Positions 5,719 through 12,629 of a stretch of 34,941 nt of DNA are shown here, piece after piece. The notes beneath the pieces are model-generated. The model worked only from the letters and a program-made list of their open reading frames with translations. It had not been told where the DNA came from and ran no database searches. This DNA is from a virus, in the IMG/VR virus record IMGVR_UViG_3300046534_000580, positions 1 to 34,941 of that record; one strand, 5' to 3'. Position numbers and translations under genes: made by a program. Within the stretch, counting starts at the first letter, position 1, and each line of letters begins with the position of its first letter.

Positions 5719-5759
5719 TAGGCTTATACACGAATTATAAAAAATTAAATTATACTAAG

Positions 5760-6008
5760 ATGACAACAAGAAAAGATTTACAAAAATGGCTAGATAGATT
5801 TCCAGAAGATACTATAATTGAATTTGGAATACAGCAAGAATCAGGAGCGTACCAAAGTTACGGTAGTGTTGAATTTAACACGCCTAAACTTGAAGATAAT
5901 GATATTGGTGATGGTTGGGAGTTTAGCGACTTTAAAAATAATCAGTTTGTTAAAAAAGGAGATAAACTATTTGGAAAGCAATATTTAAAAATTGGTGAAT
6001 CAAGATAG
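5760..6008 (+). CDS. Hypothetical 82-aa protein
   Basis: I chose ATG 5760 after the A/T-rich leader TATACTAAG. The open frame extends upstream to GTG 5673, but that part overlaps the membrane protein at 5542 and is not convincing. The sequence MTTRKDLQKWLDRFPEDTII, then FGIQQESGAYQSYGSVEF, is a pattern I associate with small phage proteins: a short helix, P-E-D, then beta strands. No function is known. Its AT-rich codons differ from the replication gene upstream. Confidence 0.65.
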   Translation: MTTRKDLQKWLDRFPEDTIIEFGIQQESGAYQSYGSVEFNTPKLEDNDIGDGWEFSDFKNNQFVKKGDKLFGKQYLKIGESR

Positions 6009-6077
6009 TATTAAGCCTAATAACCAACTAAGACACCATGCAACTATTTACGAGAATATACACAACCCCAACAAACT

Positions 6078-6302
6078 ATGGATGAATGCGAGAAAGTAAT
6101 TAAAGAGATGAGAAGGACTCAACGAGCGGAAAACCAAAGAGCATGGCGGGCGAGAAATAAAGACAAGGTAAAGGAGCTAAATAAAAACTGGAACGCAAGC
6201 CAACACGGAAAAGAGTATTTCCGCGAGTATTATAATAACAAAAAGAACACTGACAATTTGAGCCATGACCAACCCCAACCAAACCCAGCAGACCCACTTT
6301 AA
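6078..6302 (+). CDS. Small basic protein, 74 aa
   Basis: Highly charged, with many R and K (EMRRTQRAENQRAWRARNKD) and a Tyr-rich stretch (EYFREYYNNKK). It has the look of a nucleic-acid-binding helix but no recognised domain. It overlaps the next gene by 38 nt. A 15-codon ORF at 6039-6086 ends just inside its start and might couple translation. The last 15 residues, rich in P and Q, are encoded in the overlap. Confidence 0.5.
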   Translation: MDECEKVIKEMRRTQRAENQRAWRARNKDKVKELNKNWNASQHGKEYFREYYNNKKNTDNLSHDQPQPNPADPL

Positions 6303-6477
6303 CCGACTCCGAACCCTTGGCGTAGCGTTTACCGAGTACGGTATCTACTCCTTAACCGTCGGGCAATACTCTGCAATTCGGGACGCGAGCCAGTGCATCG
6401 AAAGCTTCGAGGGTGACAGAGTGGAGGGCTATTTTGATTTGCTTAAGGTTGAGGCGAAAAGGTACGGATGGAAATAA
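6265..6477 (+). CDS. Hypothetical 70-aa protein
   Basis: Unrecognised. The sequence starts MTNPNQTQQTHFNRLRTLG and ends LLKVEAKRYGWK. The core GVAFTEYGIYSLTVGQYSAI reads as a beta hairpin with a following helix. The start lies inside the preceding gene (38-nt overlap). The codon use, with C-rich third positions, matches the older phage genes rather than the AT-rich inserts around it. Confidence 0.65.
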   Translation: MTNPNQTQQTHFNRLRTLGVAFTEYGIYSLTVGQYSAIRDASQCIESFEGDRVEGYFDLLKVEAKRYGWK

Positions 6478-6492
6478 ATAACTAAAAATGTA

Positions 6493-6534
6493 TTGATATG
6501 TAAAATATTGGTTTTATATTGCGGTCATCAAATA
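6493..6534 (+). promoter_or_regulatory. Promoter with downstream ATCAAATA box (1 of 3)
   Basis: TTG (6493-6495), a 19-nt spacer, and TATATTG (6515-6521). Five bases later comes ATCAAATA (6527-6534). The same arrangement with the same 5-nt gap occurs at 28633-28675 and 33733-33773. It lies 21 nt before the ATG at 6556 and shows that an apparent TTG start at 6493 is promoter, not coding. Confidence 0.65.
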
Positions 6535-6555
6535 ACAGTAAAAACTATAACACCA

Positions 6556-6687
6556 ATGAAAGTATATTACAGAGAATTTGAAGACCTTGCAGATCTTAAT
6601 CAATACATAAAAATATCAGTACAGAGAAAAGACATTATAAGTATAAGCTACATTAACGGTAATCACTGCATGTACTTTTGGTTATGA
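6556..6687 (+). CDS. Small protein with its own promoter, 43 aa
   Basis: It starts at ATG 6556 behind AACACCA, downstream of a consensus-like promoter. The sequence MKVYYREFEDLADLNQYIKI ends HCMYFWL and suggests one strand-helix-strand unit. No family is recognised. Having its own promoter inside a long operon, and being AT-rich, it resembles a moron (a separately expressed accessory gene). Confidence 0.5.
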   Translation: MKVYYREFEDLADLNQYIKISVQRKDIISISYINGNHCMYFWL

Positions 6688-6728
6688 TCTACTGTCAAAA
6701 TTAATAAAACCACCTCAAAAAAACCACT

Positions 6729-6935
6729 ATGATACTATACGCAACCAGACACCAATCCAAACTCTACAAGCTAGACACAGAGACGCGGGTGCTTATCACA
6801 GATATACATTGTGATACCTTAACCGAAACCGTACCAAAGGATAAACTTGAGTCGGTAGTCGTTGGAATGACCAAGTACTCAACTTTATTAGGAGAGGAGA
6901 ACTACAAGCAGAAACTAGAACTTTTAAAACGATAA
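6729..6935 (+). CDS. Hypothetical 68-aa protein
   Basis: Unrecognised. The first part, MILYATRHQSKLYKLDTETR, looks beta-rich; the C-terminus (EENYKQKLELLKR) is a helix. A long A/C-rich leader precedes it, and it ends 4 nt before the next gene. Confidence 0.6.
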   Translation: MILYATRHQSKLYKLDTETRVLITDIHCDTLTETVPKDKLESVVVGMTKYSTLLGEENYKQKLELLKR

Positions 6936-6939
6936 AATC

Positions 6940-7128
6940 ATGGCAGATAATAAAATTACCTTCTCTAGAGAAGAAGTACAGATGATGATGATGAAATCAT
7001 TTGTAAAAGGTGAAGAATGGGGAGTATGTTATTCAGGTTGGTTTGACCCATCAGAAGAAGTAAAAGCAAATAAAGCTGCTGACAATTGCGAGGATATTTA
7101 TCAAGAGGCTTTAATAGATAAACTTTAA
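6940..7128 (+). CDS. Hypothetical 62-aa acidic protein
   Basis: Unrecognised. It begins MADNKITFSREEVQMMMMKS, has a central W-x-V-C-Y-S-G-W patch, and ends in an acidic helix (DIYQEALIDKL). The start is 4 nt after the previous stop behind AAAATC. It is probably expressed with the neighbours on both sides. Confidence 0.55.
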   Translation: MADNKITFSREEVQMMMMKSFVKGEEWGVCYSGWFDPSEEVKANKAADNCEDIYQEALIDKL

Positions 7129-7140
7129 AACGATAACACT

Positions 7141-7374
7141 ATGAAGGACACAACCAGATTAAACAATAGAGAATTACCAGCTTTCCCGATAAGCCAAGAA
7201 GAAACATATAGCTTAGAAGAAGGTGTAAACATCTATTATGGGCTTACCAAAAGGGAATACTTTGCAGCCAAAGCAATGCAAGGATTATTATCTTGGGGCC
7301 AAGATCTTCAAGGATATACAGCAAAGAAAGCAGTAACCTATGCTGACGAATTAATTAAAGCTTTAGAACTATGA
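7141..7374 (+). CDS. Small widespread phage protein (GLTKREYFAA type)
   Basis: A 77-aa protein with an N-terminal PAFPI segment, then YGLTKREYFAAKAMQGLL and a C-terminal helix AVTYADELIKAL. This order is familiar from many unassigned small phage proteins, where a proline-rich start is followed by G-[LM]-[ST]-x-R-[ED]-x-[FI]-A-A. The function is unknown. Its stop overlaps the next start (ATGA), so the two genes are coupled. Confidence 0.7.
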   Translation: MKDTTRLNNRELPAFPISQEETYSLEEGVNIYYGLTKREYFAAKAMQGLLSWGQDLQGYTAKKAVTYADELIKALEL

Positions 7375-7877
7375 CCACACAACAACTACAAGCCCGACAC
7401 GAAAAAGGGGAGAAGATACTAGACATGATTAAGGGGGCAGAGAATAGCCTAGACTTTAAAGGGAACACGCTAAGAAATTGGAAAAGAGATTACTCAGGAT
7501 TCAGGACAATAATAGCAAAGATGGAACACCGCATCGACATCACCACCCGCGCACTTTCCCGATTAAGAAGCTACTACTATTCCACTATGGAGATAGTCCC
7601 AACCGAAAGCATAGAGGAGATAGCTAAGGAGGTGGCTAAGGGAACGGAGTTTTATGAGCGTGGAATAGGATCAATGTATCAAGACCGAACTTTTGAAAGT
7701 GACGAGTACCGATTAGATTGGCGAGTTATAACCCATTACTTTGAGGGTAAGCTTGAGGAGTTCTCAGACCTTGAAATTTGCGAACTCTACCACAACCGCA
7801 GAAAGTACAGCGCGGAGGAGATAGAAGGTCTTGAGCTGTTACTATTGGAGGAGCTGACTAGAAAGGGGAAGGGTTAA
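7371..7877 (+). CDS. Hypothetical 168-aa helical protein
   Basis: Mostly helical, with likely coiled-coil stretches: ARHEKGEKILDMIKGAENSL near the start and two E-rich helices at the end (EEIEGLELLLLEEL). The middle has a basic/tyrosine segment (RSYYYSTMEIVP). No catalytic motif is seen and no family recognised. It is translationally coupled to the preceding gene and is the last gene before a 209-nt gap with repeats and a hairpin. Confidence 0.6.
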   Translation: MTTQQLQARHEKGEKILDMIKGAENSLDFKGNTLRNWKRDYSGFRTIIAKMEHRIDITTRALSRLRSYYYSTMEIVPTESIEEIAKEVAKGTEFYERGIGSMYQDRTFESDEYRLDWRVITHYFEGKLEEFSDLEICELYHNRRKYSAEEIEGLELLLLEELTRKGKG

Positions 7878-7910
7878 TAACAACACAAAAACGGACACGT
7901 TAATAGTACT

Positions 7911-7944
7911 TTGTCCGTTTATTGTCCGTTTATTGTCCGATTTA
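7911..7944 (+). repeat. Three tandem 11/12-bp repeats (TTGTCCGTTTA)
   Basis: TTGTCCGTTTA at 7911-7921 and 7922-7932, and TTGTCCGATTTA at 7933-7944. An inverted half, AAACGGACA, sits at 7889-7897 and could form a hairpin with the first copy. One-turn spacing suggests a protein-binding site such as an operator or second origin element. Confidence 0.6.
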
Positions 7945-7969
7945 TACCCGATAAGGTACAAGAGTTAAT

Positions 7970-8057
7970 AATCGGTGGTATCGTACCAGTGCAGCAAGGG
8001 TTTAGAAATTACCTAGCTTTAGACGAAGATACAGTTCAGCAACGAACACCACCGATT
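7970..8057 (+). other. Long-range hairpin, possible structured RNA or site
   Basis: AATCGGTGGT (7970-7979) is perfectly complementary to ACCACCGATT (8048-8057), enclosing 68 nt; inside, GTATCG and CGAAGATAC could extend pairing. The gap 7878-8086 holds no convincing ATG gene. One frame (from about TTG 7911) is open for about 59 codons to TGA 8088, so a short coding relic cannot be excluded. Confidence 0.45.
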
Positions 8058-8086
8058 TTAATAAATAACAACACAAAAACAAAAAC

Positions 8087-8209
8087 ATGACCAACGATCA
8101 AAAAGAAATGCACAAGCAAATCAAGCGCCTAGAGATATTCACCGTAATCTTCGCCCTCTGCTTTGCCGCGATAGTATTAATCACTGCTCACTGCTTTACT
8201 AATGGTTAA
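8087..8209 (+). CDS. Small membrane protein, 40 aa
   Basis: One hydrophobic helix (about residues 17-35, EIFTVIFALCFAAIVLITA) after a charged N-terminus (TNDQKEMHKQIKR), so a single-span protein with the N-terminus probably cytoplasmic. ATG 8087 follows the A-rich leader CAAAAACAAAAAC. Its end overlaps the next start by 8 nt. Confidence 0.55.
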   Translation: MTNDQKEMHKQIKRLEIFTVIFALCFAAIVLITAHCFTNG

Positions 8210-8522
8210 AAAGATATACTCCACAACCATAGACAGCAAGACATTCTTTATCCTAGCATCTGGCAAGGGTGAAGCGATAAACTACCTCGCATCTATTATT
8301 GGACAGAGCAAGGTGATCAACTTTGCCAACCTAGAGAACCTGCACCCGAACCAATGGGATAGACATTACATTACAGACCCTTTTACTTTCTCCTTTGATA
8401 TGGATATCCCAGACGAAGAGAAAGACCTTTACAGCAATTGCGAGTTAATAATCGAATCGTTTACGCAATACGCAGAGAGGGAATCAGGGCCGCAAATTAT
8501 TAAAACTTTAGAGGTATGTTAA
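8202..8522 (+). CDS. Hypothetical 106-aa protein
   Basis: Unrecognised. The pattern MVKKIYSTTIDSKTFFILAS then GKGEAINYLASI suggests a strand pair followed by a helix, as in small alpha/beta domains. The C-terminal half is acidic (DIPDEEKD). It overlaps both neighbours, the small membrane protein (8 nt) and the HNH gene (7 nt), which argues that it is a real member of one translation unit. Confidence 0.65.
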   Translation: MVKKIYSTTIDSKTFFILASGKGEAINYLASIIGQSKVINFANLENLHPNQWDRHYITDPFTFSFDMDIPDEEKDLYSNCELIIESFTQYAERESGPQIIKTLEVC

Positions 8523-8851
8523 AAGAAATTAGAGAAAAAGTTTGGCATAAATATAATAAGCGTTGTTCTTATTGTGGGAAACCCCTTGAGTATAGTAAAA
8601 TGCAAGTTGACCACATAGATGCTAAATACTTAGGCGGAGCGAATGATATTGAAAACTACAACCCAAGCTGTAGAGGGTGTAATTTTTACAAAAATACATT
8701 TACGATAGATGGATTTAGACAACAGTTAGTTTCTTTGCATGAGAGACTTGAAAAAATATTTATTGTAAGAACGGCAATTAGATACGGTATATTAAAATAC
8801 AAACCTTTTGATGGTGAATTTTACTTTGAAAAACAAAATCAAAAATTATAA
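8516..8851 (+). CDS. HNH endonuclease
   Basis: A 111-aa protein with an HNH core: CSYC (C17, C20), the DH pair (D32 H33), N47/N49, and CRGC (C52, C55). The two CxxC pairs bind a structural zinc, and the His-Asn residues with Mg2+ would cleave DNA. The motif order C-x2-C, V-D-H, N-Y-N-P-S-C is the standard HNH pattern. It is not next to the terminase, unlike the HNH proteins that help packaging, so it may be a free-standing or homing-type nuclease. No extra DNA-binding domain is visible. It is AT-rich relative to the following leader. Confidence 0.85.
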   Translation: MLKEIREKVWHKYNKRCSYCGKPLEYSKMQVDHIDAKYLGGANDIENYNPSCRGCNFYKNTFTIDGFRQQLVSLHERLEKIFIVRTAIRYGILKYKPFDGEFYFEKQNQKL

Positions 8852-8904
8852 TTAACAACCCACCACCCCCACCAATAAAACAAGCACAACACCAAAAAAG
8901 AACA

Positions 8905-9432
8905 ATGACACAATTAAAAAAATACGAAAAAGATAGTTTTTCTTTTGCTGAGGTTTTTCATGCAAGAATAGAAAAAGGAGTTGTTTACTTAGAGGAATAC
9001 GGAGAAGGCGCTTTTCCTTTGCCTCATATAAAAACAGAAAAACAATATTTAGAACTTTACGAAACGTTAACTGGTAAAAAGCGAAAAAAAATTAAGGAGG
9101 TAAAAAACAATAATAAAAAACCTACTGCAGACAACAACCAAATAGAATATTTCCGCAAGGCCATAAAGCTTTACGCCTCCTTACAAATCAGCCTAGAACT
9201 ATGCACCGACATAAAGAACAGCCCGTTTGTCAAGAACAGCCTCAAAGCAAAGATAAGCAACCTAGAGAAGCAGCTAGAGCTAGACATTAGACCGTATGTA
9301 AATAAGCTTTACGATAAGGACGAGGAAGCGTTTCAAGTAATCCAGAACTCAATCGAAATGATTCGGGATAATTCACTGGAGGAAATAGTAGATCGGGCGA
9401 TAGAAATGAGTAACTTAGCAGAAACAAATTAA
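8905..9432 (+). CDS. Hypothetical 175-aa protein
   Basis: It appears to have two parts. Residues 1-60 form a small beta-rich domain (SFSFAEVFHARIEKGVVYLE). A basic linker (GKKRKKIKEVKNNNKK) leads to a helical C-terminal domain (about 78-175) with charged, leucine-spaced segments. Codon use changes from AT-rich to more GC-rich at about residue 72 (near 9120), which hints at a fusion of two genes or an insertion in the leader of an older gene. No family is recognised. Confidence 0.6.
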   Translation: MTQLKKYEKDSFSFAEVFHARIEKGVVYLEEYGEGAFPLPHIKTEKQYLELYETLTGKKRKKIKEVKNNNKKPTADNNQIEYFRKAIKLYASLQISLELCTDIKNSPFVKNSLKAKISNLEKQLELDIRPYVNKLYDKDEEAFQVIQNSIEMIRDNSLEEIVDRAIEMSNLAETN

Positions 9433-9453
9433 ACACTATGATTTCAAAAGACA
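9426..9453 (+). repeat. 28-bp direct repeat, copy 1
   Basis: This segment is identical to 9583-9610. It contains the leader and the first five or six codons (MISKD) of the small gene at 9438. The next gene starts with the same codons, so one gene probably inserted or duplicated by recombination at its start. Confidence 0.9.
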
Positions 9454-9584
9454 CGGAAAAGACTTCAAGTACTATTGAATGCTCTGAGCAGTGGCACGTT
9501 CTTAACGTTAATATGGGAAATGGTAAATGCTCAGAATGTGGTAAAATAATAACAGAATTGAATTACTTAAAAAACCAAAAATAA
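9438..9584 (+). CDS. Small cysteine-containing protein, 48 aa
   Basis: It starts MISKDTEKTSSTIECSEQWH and carries CSECGK near residues 31-36. With C15 this could be part of a zinc-binding site, but a full set of ligands is not evident. The leader and first codons are repeated exactly at the next gene (28-bp repeat), so this gene looks inserted in front of the older one. Confidence 0.5.
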   Translation: MISKDTEKTSSTIECSEQWHVLNVNMGNGKCSECGKIITELNYLKNQK

Positions 9585-9610
9585 ATTAAACACTATGATT
9601 TCAAAAGACA
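9583..9610 (+). repeat. 28-bp direct repeat, copy 2
   Basis: Identical to 9426-9453. It covers the leader and the first codons of the gene at 9595. Confidence 0.9.
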
Positions 9611-9966
9611 AACAGTACACGACAAGAGAAGGGCTAGAGGTAAGGATTTATGCTATTGATGGATATGGTGATTTCCCTGTCCATGGAGCAATAAAAGCCA
9701 ATGCAGTGTGGAAGCAAAATTGCTGGAAAGAAGACGGTAATTCTAATGGTTACCTTTTTGAATCAAAATTTGACCTAATCGAAATAGTGCCAAAAGTAAA
9801 AGTATGGGTAGAGTATTGTTTAGATGAAGATGGACATTTTCACACCGTAGTCAATCTAACTGAAAGAGACTATTTAGAATGTAAAGCAGGCGGTGAGAGA
9901 TACGAAAACCAAACCCACCTCAAATTAGATGTATTCGAGTACGAACCAAAACCAGAAACGAAATGA
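9595..9966 (+). CDS. Hypothetical 123-aa protein
   Basis: Unrecognised. The centre (GYGDFPVHGAIKANAVWKQNCW) reads like a beta-sheet domain with aromatic residues, typical of small phage proteins of unknown role. The C-terminal part holds VEYCLDEDGHFHTVVNLTER. The stop overlaps the next ATG (ATGA), so the two are coupled. Confidence 0.65.
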   Translation: MISKDKQYTTREGLEVRIYAIDGYGDFPVHGAIKANAVWKQNCWKEDGNSNGYLFESKFDLIEIVPKVKVWVEYCLDEDGHFHTVVNLTERDYLECKAGGERYENQTHLKLDVFEYEPKPETK

Positions 9967-10232
9967 GAACAATTCACAAACATCAATTAGAAATCACCGA
10001 TGAGCAAACGGTAATTATAAAAGGCTTTAATGGATTTCTAAAAGCAGCAGAGCAAAAAGGTAATTTATGCCTATGGTACTTTGTAAACTTAGAGGATCAA
10101 ACAGACTACACGCATAATATTAGCATAGTAGGAACAGGATACGCGATAACTAAATCAAACATACACCTAGGAAGCCACCTCGACAGCGTTGTAATGGGTA
10201 GTGGTTTAGTCTGGCATGTATTTACCGATTAA
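9963..10232 (+). CDS. Hypothetical 89-aa protein
   Basis: Unrecognised, probably beta-rich. It starts MRTIHKHQLEITDEQTVIIK and later has LCLWYFVNLEDQTDYTHNI. The sequence around residues 44-70 (H-N-I-S-I-V-G-T-G-Y-A-I) and the ending GLVWHVF recall small phage proteins of the DUF7352 type, an uncertain match from memory. It is the last gene before the late promoter at 10238. Confidence 0.6.
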   Translation: MRTIHKHQLEITDEQTVIIKGFNGFLKAAEQKGNLCLWYFVNLEDQTDYTHNISIVGTGYAITKSNIHLGSHLDSVVMGSGLVWHVFTD

Positions 10233-10237
10233 TTCAG

Positions 10238-10245
10238 TATATTTG
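10238..10245 (+). promoter_or_regulatory. Late-operon promoter -7 box TATATTTG
   Basis: CAGTATATTTG matches the boxes at 3487 and 3628. The ATG of the sigma-like gene is only 5 nt after the box, so the transcript would be leaderless or nearly so. No TTG is seen at the -33 position. Confidence 0.6.
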
Positions 10246-10249
10246 CCTT

Positions 10250-10723
10250 ATGGTTTTACAGATACTAGCGAAGCGAAACAACGAATGGCGAAGAATGGCA
10301 AAGAAGTTCTCACCTTCTCCAGACGACGTGCTCCAAGATATGTATCTTAAACTTTACGATAGGTTTAAAGACTGCCCTGAGAAAGTACAAGCCATGCACC
10401 CTAACCAAGTAGCAATGTATTGTTATCTTACCATTAGAAGCATAGCCATAGAACTACACAAGCAGCCTAAAACCGTTCAAATAACTGAAGCAATAGAGCC
10501 GGACGAATACGATACTGAAGCCGACCAGCAAACAGAAGATAAACTTGAAGCAATACAAGCAGAGATTAATTCCTGGTGTTGGTATGACCAAAAGCTATTT
10601 AACATCTATACACAAAACGAAGGCATGACTTATAGAGCGATAGAGAAGACAATAGGTATAAGCGTGTCTAGTGCTTTCGGAACTATTAAGAATTGTAAGC
10701 AAAAACTAAAAGACGCGATATGA
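10250..10723 (+). CDS. Sigma-70-like (ECF-type) factor
   Basis: A 157-aa protein. Residues 1-40 (ILAKRNNEWRRMAKKF, then SPDDVLQDMYLKLYDR) match sigma region 2, which binds core polymerase and the -10 element. Residues 120-155 (GMTYRAIEKTIGISVSSAF, then GTIKNCKQKLKD) form a region 4 helix-turn-helix that reads the -35/-33 element. This two-domain layout is that of small ECF sigma factors. It is the first gene of the late operon and probably directs phage or late transcription, though such proteins sit at this position in many phages without proof of activity. An alternative start at ATG 10295 would cut into region 2. It overlaps the next gene by 4 nt. Confidence 0.75.
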   Translation: MVLQILAKRNNEWRRMAKKFSPSPDDVLQDMYLKLYDRFKDCPEKVQAMHPNQVAMYCYLTIRSIAIELHKQPKTVQITEAIEPDEYDTEADQQTEDKLEAIQAEINSWCWYDQKLFNIYTQNEGMTYRAIEKTIGISVSSAFGTIKNCKQKLKDAI

Positions 10724-11103
10724 AAAGCAAACAACTATCTATCCCCTCAGAGGGATTAGGAGATACCATTGAGAAAGTAACCAAAGCAACTGGAATAAAA
10801 AAAGTAGTGCGAATGTTTACAGAGGCGACAGGTATCGACTGCGGGTGTGATGAGCGCAGAGAGAAACTTAATAAGATGTTTAGGTATCAAAAGGTAAAGT
10901 GCTTGGAGGAATCAGAGTATAACTTTCTTTCAACCCTTTACGCTAAGAAACTTGCAAGGGTAGAACATGAGCAGCAAGTTAAGCTGGTTACGATTTATAA
11001 CCGCGTATTTGACCAGAAGAAAAAGACTAGCAACTGTGGCTCTTGCGTTCAATCTTTGCTTAATGAATTGGAGAAAATATATAACACTTACGAAATAAAA
11101 TAA
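10720..11103 (+). CDS. Conserved phage protein upstream of terminase, 127 aa
   Basis: It has two recognisable cores. IDCGCDERREKLNKMF (about residues 39-54) is a cysteine-containing helix motif that I have seen in proteins next to phage terminases. The C-terminus carries NCGSCVQSLLNELEKIYN, a second Cys pair. Metal binding by the four cysteines is possible. It sits between the sigma-like gene and small terminase, coupled to the former by ATGA. The function is unknown. Confidence 0.65.
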   Translation: MKSKQLSIPSEGLGDTIEKVTKATGIKKVVRMFTEATGIDCGCDERREKLNKMFRYQKVKCLEESEYNFLSTLYAKKLARVEHEQQVKLVTIYNRVFDQKKKTSNCGSCVQSLLNELEKIYNTYEIK

Positions 11104-11117
11104 TAATTTCTATTAAA

Positions 11118-11402
11118 ATGCCAGAAGACCAGCGAAAACATAACGGAGGCCACTCCACAACAGCCAAAGGAGTAGACGGTAGGAAGAATAAATACAAGAG
11201 CATAGTAGCGGAAACCATCAGCCCAAATGATGTCGCTAAGGTGCTTAGAATGCTTTTGGTTAAATCGGTACAAGGTAAAGACACGAAAGCCGCCCAGATT
11301 CTTTTAGACTATACTTTAGGTAAACCAAAGGAATCAGTAAAACTTGATGTTGGTGAGGGGCTAGAGCTGCACCTTAAGAACTTGATTAAGTTTAGTGATT
11401 GA
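11118..11402 (+). CDS. Terminase small subunit (probable)
   Basis: A 94-aa protein immediately before the large terminase and overlapping it by 8 nt. The N-terminus is polar and Gly/His-rich (QRKHNGGHSTTAKGVDGRKN). A helical segment follows (ISPNDVAKVLRMLLVKSVQG, KDTKAAQILLDYTLGKP), which resembles the oligomerisation helices of small terminases. The small subunit recognises phage DNA and stimulates the packaging motor. Identification rests mainly on position, size and this helical pattern. Confidence 0.7.
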   Translation: MPEDQRKHNGGHSTTAKGVDGRKNKYKSIVAETISPNDVAKVLRMLLVKSVQGKDTKAAQILLDYTLGKPKESVKLDVGEGLELHLKNLIKFSD

Positions 11403-12597
11403 TATTAATAAGAAATATAAAACTTTAGCCGAGTCGCTTAGTAGATACTTTGTGGTAACTGGAGGCAGGGGTTCAGGTAAATCGTACGCGGTTACTTTGA
11501 TCCTCTGCCTTTTGTTGTTTGAAAAAGGACATAAGATACTATTCACCCGCTACACAATGACAGCGGCTAAGATTTCAATTATCCCTGAGTTTCTGGAGAA
11601 GATTGAAATACTGGGATTAACAGAATACTTTACCATTACCCGCGATAGTATTATTAATAACGCGACAGGCAACGAGATAATATTTAGAGGGATAAAGACA
11701 AGCTCAGGCGACCAGACCGCAAACCTTAAATCATTGCAAGGCATTACCACATGGATACTCGATGAGGCCGAGGAGCTGGTAGATGAGGAGATCTTCGACA
11801 AGATAGATTTATCAGTCAGGAAGAAAGGCATCCAGAACAGGGTGATACTTATAATGAACCCAGCCACTAAAGCGCACTGGATTTATACTAGGTTTTTTGA
11901 GGAGGCAGCAGTTCAAGAAGGAACCAACACGACGAAAGGCCAAACGACTTACATACATACTACCTACCTCGATAATATAGAAAACCTAGACGAGTCGTTT
12001 CTAAAGCAAGTACAGCGAATTAAAGACACTAGACCTGAGAAGTACAAGCATCAAATCTTAGGGGGATGGTTAAACAAGGCCGAGGGCGTAATCTTTGACC
12101 GTTGGAAACTTGGCAAGGTCGAAGAGGGTGAGTTTATTTACGGGATGGATTTTGGTTTTAGCGTCGATCCTTCTACATTGGTAGGGGTGCGAGTAGACAA
12201 AGACCGCAAGCAGATTGAATTAAAAGAATACTTATACAAGCCAGAGTTAACCACCTCGGAATTATTCACCATTGGCAAACGTATTGCGGGTGGTTCTCTC
12301 ATTGTGGCAGATAGTGCAGAGCCTAGATTAATAGCCGAACTAAGACAACGCGGTTTAAATATTGTACCAGCTATCAAAGGCCCAGGTTCAGTTAATGCAG
12401 GTATAGCTATGCTTCAAGATTATGAGTTGATCGTTGACGAGGGCAGCGAGAACTTACAGCGCGAGTTGAATAACTATGCATGGCTTGAGAAAAAAGTTAG
12501 CCCGGTAGATAAATTTAACCACCTAATCGATGCGGTGAGGTATGCAGTCTACTATCAACTAGAGAGACCCAATCGAGGTAGTTACCATGTTCGCTAA
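11395..12597 (+). CDS. terL: Terminase large subunit
   Basis: The DNA-packaging motor, 400 aa, of the Terminase_3/PBSX type. The ATPase domain shows Walker A GGRGSGKS (residues 23-30) and Walker B TWILDEAEE (D123 E124). The nuclease domain has the three acidic ligands in GMDFGFSVDP (D252), VADSAEPRL (D306) and LIDAVRYA (D379). It cuts concatemeric DNA and drives it into the prohead through the portal. The start is GTG 11395, which overlaps the small-subunit stop; MIDINKKYKTLAES then runs straight into Walker A, so no longer form is likely. All motifs are intact and the length is normal for the family. Confidence 0.95.
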   Translation: MIDINKKYKTLAESLSRYFVVTGGRGSGKSYAVTLILCLLLFEKGHKILFTRYTMTAAKISIIPEFLEKIEILGLTEYFTITRDSIINNATGNEIIFRGIKTSSGDQTANLKSLQGITTWILDEAEELVDEEIFDKIDLSVRKKGIQNRVILIMNPATKAHWIYTRFFEEAAVQEGTNTTKGQTTYIHTTYLDNIENLDESFLKQVQRIKDTRPEKYKHQILGGWLNKAEGVIFDRWKLGKVEEGEFIYGMDFGFSVDPSTLVGVRVDKDRKQIELKEYLYKPELTTSELFTIGKRIAGGSLIVADSAEPRLIAELRQRGLNIVPAIKGPGSVNAGIAMLQDYELIVDEGSENLQRELNNYAWLEKKVSPVDKFNHLIDAVRYAVYYQLERPNRGSYHVR

Positions 12598-12629
12598 ATT
12601 ACAAAACTTACTTTATCAGTTCATTAATT

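Noticed and set aside
5673-5759. Upstream extension of the gene at 5760 to GTG 5673
   Set aside because: It overlaps the membrane protein at 5542 in another frame; ATG 5760 has an ordinary A/T-rich leader.
6493-6555. TTG start that would give a 64-aa protein ending at 6687
   Set aside because: The added 21 codons coincide with a promoter shared with two other sites; the ATG at 6556 has a proper leader.
11550-11867. 105-codon open frame on the - strand within terL
   Set aside because: The large terminase motifs on the + strand are intact; the reverse frame is a by-product of codon bias.
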